From: Conchocele bisecta
Taxonomy: Eukaryota > Mollusca > Bivalvia > Lucinida > Thyasiridae
Length of the DNA: 64,000 bases
Assembly: GCA_029237695.1 (NCBI GenBank)
Contig: JAQRGA010000032.1
Coordinates: 152,257-216,256 of the forward strand
Reading direction: 5' to 3'
Shown: positions 60,731-64,000 of the stretch, one piece after another
Numbering within the stretch: position 1 is the stretch's first letter
How the letters are laid out: each line of letters opens with the position of its first letter
The notes under the pieces: generated by a model
Databases searched by the model: none
Seen by the model: only the letters and a program-made list of their open reading frames with translations
What the model was told of the DNA's origin: nothing
Program-made: the position numbers and the translations under genes

Positions 60731-61497
60731 ATGTGGAAATGGATTCAATGGCATTTCGCCTATCGCCAAGATAATTTTTTATCAAAATCAGTGAAAAAAA
60801 TAATTCCTTGGCTAATGGTTCCGTTTATTGTATTGTCAACTTAATTGGGATTTGTATTGGAGTTTTGTTTGTATCTCCAACTGACTACCAAACAATGGTG
60901 ATGTTAGTGTCCAGTATTATGTATGTGCATGTACCTGCTGCATGGGATGAGTTTATTTATTTATATAATAATGGCTATTTTTCAAGCGGTATTGGGACTT
61001 ATTTGGCAAATCATAAACTCGCTTATATAGTGGGCAAAAAGTTTATTCGGCACCAATTGGTGCGTGCATTTACTTTTCTAGCATTTTAGTCACAGGTTAG
61101 GCATATGGGGGAAAAAGCCAATGTGGGGTACTTGGTTGGGCGGTATGGGGGTGGGATGCACGACTTACCTCTGAGCTTATTTTATTTATTTTTTTTATTT
61201 GGGGCCTTACATAATCTCGTTAACAATTGCCTTTGATAATCCAAAAATGTCTGACAAGGTTCTGACTGACATAGTAATTATTGGTTTAGTAAATATTCCT
61301 ATTAATCTATTATTCAGTTTGATGGTTGGTGGTATAGCCTTACATCAAGGCTCATCTATTAGTTCTTTTACTAAAATATCTATTTGCAACAAGATATGTT
61401 TATTGCAATTGCTGTTAATCAGTTTTTGCTTTTTAAATTTTTATATTAGTGCTTTTTTAATGGTTTGGATGCGTGCTAGAAATGACAAGTGTTAGTT
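60731..61497 (+). pseudogene. ccmC: Haem exporter protein CcmC, frameshifted
   Basis: CcmC handles haem and loads it onto CcmE at the inner membrane. The start MWKWIQWHF is followed, in another frame, by SPTDYQTMVMLVSSIMYVHVPAAWDEF (YVHVPAAW is diagnostic), then a broken tryptophan-rich signature WGTW--V-WDARLTSEL near 61120-61175, and from 61199 GPYIISLTIAFDNPKMSD and VNIPIN, the last family blocks, ending with HQGSS-like residues. The haem-binding His and WWD motif are recognisable. Needed for the c-type cytochromes in this window. ccmA and ccmB are not upstream; tsaB is. Confidence 0.87.
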
Positions 61498-61557
61498 AGT
61501 GGGAGCAATAAAATTCACGCTGGGTTAGAGGAAATTATTTACTGGGGCAGATAAATA

Positions 61558-61753
61558 ATGGATTTGTTTTTTGTTATTTGATAAACATTACCTACTTTTT
61601 AAATATGGGCTTCATATTTATTGGACTTTTGCCACGATAGCGATTTTAATTTGTTGGTACATAAAAAATAACATCATAAACGTCAATACAAATAACAAGT
61701 TACGCATTTACAAATATGAAAGAGTTATATTTAAATGGACTAAAAGACAATAA
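61558..61753 (+). pseudogene. ccmD: Haem exporter protein CcmD, probable
   Basis: CcmD is a small membrane protein that releases holo-CcmE. An ATG at 61558 starts MDLFF-, and after a base shift DKHYLLFKYGLHIYWTFATIAILICWYI follows (here in parts): a short N-terminal stretch, one membrane helix (YWTFATIAILICWYI) and a basic tail. Size and position between ccmC and ccmE fit. The tail may overlap the start of ccmE. Confidence 0.65.
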
Positions 61754-62291
61754 TAGAATGGGCATTGGTGCTATTAATTGGTTAGTAGGCCACAACTATT
61801 GGCTATTTACACTTTATTTTAATTACAGGCGCACTAGGTAGTAATAGCCAATTATTTTTTTTATTCACCAACCGCGGAGTGGCACAGGGCAAACGCCCCA
61901 CTGTTTGGTAAAAATTTCGCTTAGAGGTGGCTTTAGTTATTAATGGTAGTTTTAATGCGCAAAGGATTTAAAATCAAACTTTTGGATGTGACAGGAACAA
62001 ATAAAATTAAAATTCAGCATTGAATATACAGGGATCTTGCCCGATTTATTTAGAGGGGCAAGGCGTCATTACCACATGAAAAAAAAAAAAAAGGGAAAAA
62101 AGGGAAAAATTAAAAGGGAAAAAAAAAAAAAAAGGGGGGAGAAAAGGGGGGGAAAAAAAAAAAAAAAAAGAAAAAAAAAAATTCTTTGGTTTTTGAATGG
62201 TGTATTTGTCGCCACTGAAGTGTTAGCAAAACACGATGAGAACTACATGCCACCAGAAGTGGCAGATGCTTTAAAAAAGGCAAAAGAGTGA
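61716..62291 (+). pseudogene. ccmE: Periplasmic haem chaperone CcmE, frameshifted
   Basis: CcmE binds haem covalently and passes it to the ligation complex. The start is unclear (ATG at 61716 or 61758). The membrane anchor near 61770-61840 and the OB-fold core are broken: [34 protein letters not shown]. The clean end, 62190-62291, reads [21 protein letters not shown], with His in KHDEN as the haem attachment site. An insertion of over 80 bases of A and G (62079-62181) lies just before this. The TGA overlaps the ccmG start by one base. Confidence 0.87.
62079..62181. repeat. A/G low-complexity insertion inside ccmE
   Basis: About 100 bases made only of A and G runs (apart from a single TT) interrupt ccmE between LFREGQG--I and the GVFVATEV segment. 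CcmE normally has only about eight residues between these parts. The run creates a meaningless Lys/Gly frame. It is almost certainly an artefact of noisy reads. Confidence 0.8.
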
Positions 62292-62818
62292 TGGGTAAGT
62301 TTATTCCTCTAGTGGCTTTTATTGCATTGGCTTGCCTTTTGTACTATAACTTAGGTCGTGATACTAAAATACTACCATCACCTTTTATCGATAAGTCATT
62401 TTCAAATATCGAAGTTCAAGATTTTAAAACTGGTAAAAGATATCGCTTGCAAGAGAAATTAAAAAATAAAGTGTCGTTAGTTAATGTGTGGGCATCCTGG
62501 TGTGTCACTTGCCGTGCAGAACATGAAATGTTAAATAATATTGCAAAAGATAATATTGTACAAATGGTTGGCGTTAACTATAAAGATAACAAAAAAGAAG
62601 GTAAATATTTTTTAGAGAGGCTAGGCAATCCTTTTGATTTTATAGTTTTTGATAGGCAAGGAAAGTTAGGTCTAGAATTGGGTGTATATGCCACTCCCGA
62701 GACTTTTATTGTTGATCATAATGGCGTGATTCGTTTTAAGCGTATTGGTGAAATTACCATGCGTATTTGGCAAGAAGAAATGTTGCCATTAATTAATAAG
62801 TTAAAAGCCATAATCTAA
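62291..62818 (+). CDS. ccmG: Thiol:disulfide interchange protein CcmG/DsbE
   Basis: CcmG is a membrane-tethered periplasmic thioredoxin that reduces apocytochrome c cysteines for haem ligation. The 175-residue protein has an N-terminal anchor (LVAFIALACLLYYNLG), LVNVWASWCVTCRAEHEML with the active pair CVTC, GVNYKDNKKEG, and the cis-Pro segment YATPETFIVDHNG. The ATG at 62291 overlaps the ccmE stop, and GTG 62288 is an alternative. Intact and clean. ccmF, normally between ccmE and ccmG, is missing here. Confidence 0.93.
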   Translation: MGKFIPLVAFIALACLLYYNLGRDTKILPSPFIDKSFSNIEVQDFKTGKRYRLQEKLKNKVSLVNVWASWCVTCRAEHEMLNNIAKDNIVQMVGVNYKDNKKEGKYFLERLGNPFDFIVFDRQGKLGLELGVYATPETFIVDHNGVIRFKRIGEITMRIWQEEMLPLINKLKAII

Positions 62819-62858
62819 AAATAAATATTTTTATTCATAATTTTTTATTTTTAGATTA
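62811..62858 (+). terminator. Perfect 15-bp inverted repeat at the ccmG stop
   Basis: TAATCTAAAAATAAA (62811-62825) and TTTATTTTTAGATTA (62844-62858) pair perfectly over an 18-base loop. The left arm overlaps the ccmG stop codon. The stem is long but AT-only and has no trailing T run, so it could be a weak or bidirectional terminator, or an mRNA 3' stabiliser. Confidence 0.55.
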
Positions 62859-62894
62859 TGGAAAATAAATAAATAAATAAATTTTTTATTAAAG

Positions 62895-62900
62895 TATAAT
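62895..62900 (+). promoter_or_regulatory. TATAAT upstream of the tRNA-Val/tRNA-Asp pair
   Basis: A perfect -10 hexamer lies 12 nt before tRNA-Val, where transcription would start just upstream of the mature 5' end. The -35 region is AT-rich without a clear hexamer. It would drive both tRNAs, which are 7 nt apart. Confidence 0.4.
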
Positions 62901-62911
62901 ATATCTTTTTT

Positions 62912-62987
62912 GGGCGCTTAGCTCAGTTGGTAGAGCATCGCCCTTACAAGGCGAGGGCCACAAGTTCAAGTCTTGTAGCGCCCACCA
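62912..62987 (+). tRNA. tRNA-Val (anticodon TAC)
   Basis: A complete 76-nt cloverleaf with encoded CCA: acceptor GGGCGCT pairs with AGCGCCC, D-arm AGCTCAGTTGGTAGAG, anticodon stem-loop CGCCCTTACAAGGCG, T-arm GTTCAAGTC. No errors are visible, so this stretch is in accurate sequence. Confidence 0.95.
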
Positions 62988-62994
62988 AAAAAAT

Positions 62995-63000
62995 GGAGTG

Positions 63001-63039
<39 letters not shown>

Positions 63040-63071
63040 CGTCGCGGGTTCAAATCCCGTCCGCTCCGCCA
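62995..63071 (+). tRNA. tRNA-Asp (anticodon GTC)
   Basis: A complete 77-nt cloverleaf with encoded CCA: acceptor GGAGTGG, D-arm AGCTCAGCTGGTTAGAG, anticodon stem-loop CCTGCCTGTCACGCAGG, T-arm GTTCAAATC and CCGCTCCG-CCA. It lies 7 nt after tRNA-Val and is followed by integrase-associated repeats, so its 3' end may be an attachment site. Confidence 0.95.
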
Positions 63072-63080
63072 ATCTGTTAG

Positions 63081-63183
63081 TAATTATTGTTAAAAATTGC
63101 TAATTATTGATAGTTATCAAAGATTTATCTTGATAATTATTGTTAAAAACTATTAATTACTATTAATAGTATAACAATAATTA
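63081..63183. repeat. Short direct and inverted repeats between tRNA-Asp and the integrase
   Basis: TAATTATTGTTAAAAA is repeated exactly at 63081-63096 and 63134-63149, and its core TAATTATTGTT occurs inverted at 63173-63183. Between the direct copies is an inverted repeat TTATCAA (63114-63120) and TTGATAA (63130-63136). Arrays like this next to a tRNA end and a tyrosine recombinase gene are typical of integrase arm-binding sites. No second copy of the tRNA 3' end was found within the window. Confidence 0.6.
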
Positions 63184-63184
63184 T

Positions 63185-63971
63185 GTATAAGCAAGTTTAT
63201 TGAAGAATTTGGGCATATCCCCATATCTGAGATAAAGTACTAACCTTTTTGCAAAAGATTGAAAATAGAGGGCATATTGAAACTGCTAAAAGGACTAGGT
63301 CGATTATTTCAAGAGTGTATGAATATGCAAATATTCTCAACTTAACAAACATAAATCCAACAACTGGGCTATCTCGTATTTTAAAAAATAAAAAGAGCAA
63401 GAATTTCCCATTTGTTAAAAAAATTGAAGATATTAAGAATCTAATGTTTGATATTGATAATTATAAAGGAATGGTAGAAGTGCGGTTAGCATTAAAAATA
63501 GCTTCTTATACCTTTGTAAGACCAGGTGAGTTAAGATTTGCTAGATGGAATGAACTTGAAGATGATGTTTGGCGGATACCAGCAGAGAGGACAAAGCTAA
63601 AGAGAGAGCACTTAGTTCCATTGTCTATTCAAGTTAAAGTATTATTTAAAGAACTAAAGGTATTGAACCATGACAAGAAGTATATATTTTCTTCTTACTA
63701 TAAAGGCAGACCCATAAGCGATAACACTTTGACAATCGCACTTAAAAGGATGGGGTACAAAGGTAAACAAACGGTCCATGGCTTTAGACACTTAGCATCT
63801 ACTCAGTTAAACGAGCAAGGTTATGACGCAGATGCAATCGAGCTACAGCTTGCGCATAAAATACAGGGTGTTAGGGGTGTTTACAATAAAGCAAAAAAGT
63901 TAGAATACAGGGTAGAAATGATGCAAAAATGGGCTGATTGGCTAGATAATCTTAACAGTGGAAAAATTTAA
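63185..63971 (+). pseudogene. P4-type tyrosine integrase, N-terminus missing
   Basis: From 63249 the frame is open for 240 codons and covers the core-binding and catalytic domains: LQKIENRGHIETAKRTRSII, then VRPGELRFARWNEL (first catalytic Arg), ERTKLKREHLVPLS (Lys), TVHGFRHLAST (His-x2-Arg), IELQLAHKI (His) and GVYNKAKKL (Tyr nucleophile). All catalytic residues are present. About 20 more codons (FGHIPISEIK-like) are readable upstream in another frame to 63185, but the usual 150-residue N-terminal DUF4102 arm-binding domain is absent. It sits 114 nt after tRNA-Asp, as expected for an integrative element that continues beyond the window or has been mostly deleted. Confidence 0.8.
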
Positions 63972-64000
63972 CGCTCTATATAATTCTCTAAATAGAGCAG

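Noticed and set aside
62037..62291. A basic protein of 84 residues rich in Lys and Gly
   Set aside because: Its first 50 codons come from the A/G run inside ccmE; only the last 30 are real and belong to CcmE.
63081..63183. CRISPR-like repeats after tRNA-Asp
   Set aside because: Only two direct copies of 16 bp with one inverted core and no uniform spacers; position beside an integrase favours recombinase sites.

Overview
The window is AT-rich (about two thirds A+T by eye) and reads as chromosome of a sulfur-oxidising gammaproteobacterium. The best guess is the SUP05/Candidatus Thioglobaceae group, which includes free-living SUP05 and the thiotrophic symbionts of vesicomyid clams and Bathymodiolus mussels. 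The evidence is a SoxB thiosulfohydrolase, a cluster of small c-type cytochromes, cytochrome c maturation genes, gammaproteobacterial gene orders (str/S10/spc/alpha operons, hisS-yfgM-der, rpsF-rpsR-rplI, dnaB-alr-cpdA-yqiB) and low G+C. The species cannot be fixed from the sequence alone.

Layout. 1-5000: pgsA, tRNA-Arg, murF, a helix-turn-helix remnant and murE, all minus strand and mostly broken. 5100-9100: soxB, a DUF4395 membrane protein, a HupE/UreJ protein and a PhoX fragment. 9450-10960: divergent kdsD and a low-molecular-weight tyrosine phosphatase. 10955-30735: the translation cluster from rpsL to rplQ, then rpsU and a terminator. 30750-37800: yqeY, a DUF3530 protein, mpl, cca, a RecB-like nuclease gene and engB. 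37880-39320: three cytochrome c genes. 40000-43370: an acetolactate synthase-like gene and an aldehyde dehydrogenase. 43400-47100: msbA and pyrG. 48470-56440: der, yfgM, hisS, a 5'-nucleotidase, yqiB, cpdA, alr and dnaB on the minus strand. 56540-58590: a repeat pair, an unknown ORF, rplI, rpsR and rpsF. 59200-62820: a GT51 transglycosylase, tsaB and ccmC-D-E-G. 62900-64000: tRNA-Val, tRNA-Asp and an integrase that marks the edge of an integrative element.

The dominant feature is technical. Stretches of perfect coding sequence alternate abruptly with stretches where every gene is peppered with 1-base indels, mainly in homopolymers. The switches ignore gene boundaries and hit genes no cell can lose (S12, S7, EF-G, EF-Tu, SecY, RpoA, DnaB, MurE, a tRNA). 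Three of the switches carry short duplicated ends (murE, rpoA, tsaB). This fits accurate contigs joined by uncorrected long-read filler far better than biological decay. In the feature list, type pseudogene means only that the frame is broken as sequenced; most such genes are probably intact in the organism.

Biologically, the coherent themes are thiosulfate oxidation (SoxB, c-type cytochromes and their Ccm assembly factors), cell-wall and LPS synthesis (MurE, MurF, Mpl, Alr, GT51, KdsD, MsbA) and translation. No convincing undescribed system was found. The best biological leads are the recent cytochrome duplication, extensions on L3 and L30, the unknown ORF and repeats between dnaB and rplI, an insertion between murE and murF, loss of ccmF and bamB from their usual places, and the integrase beside tRNA-Asp.
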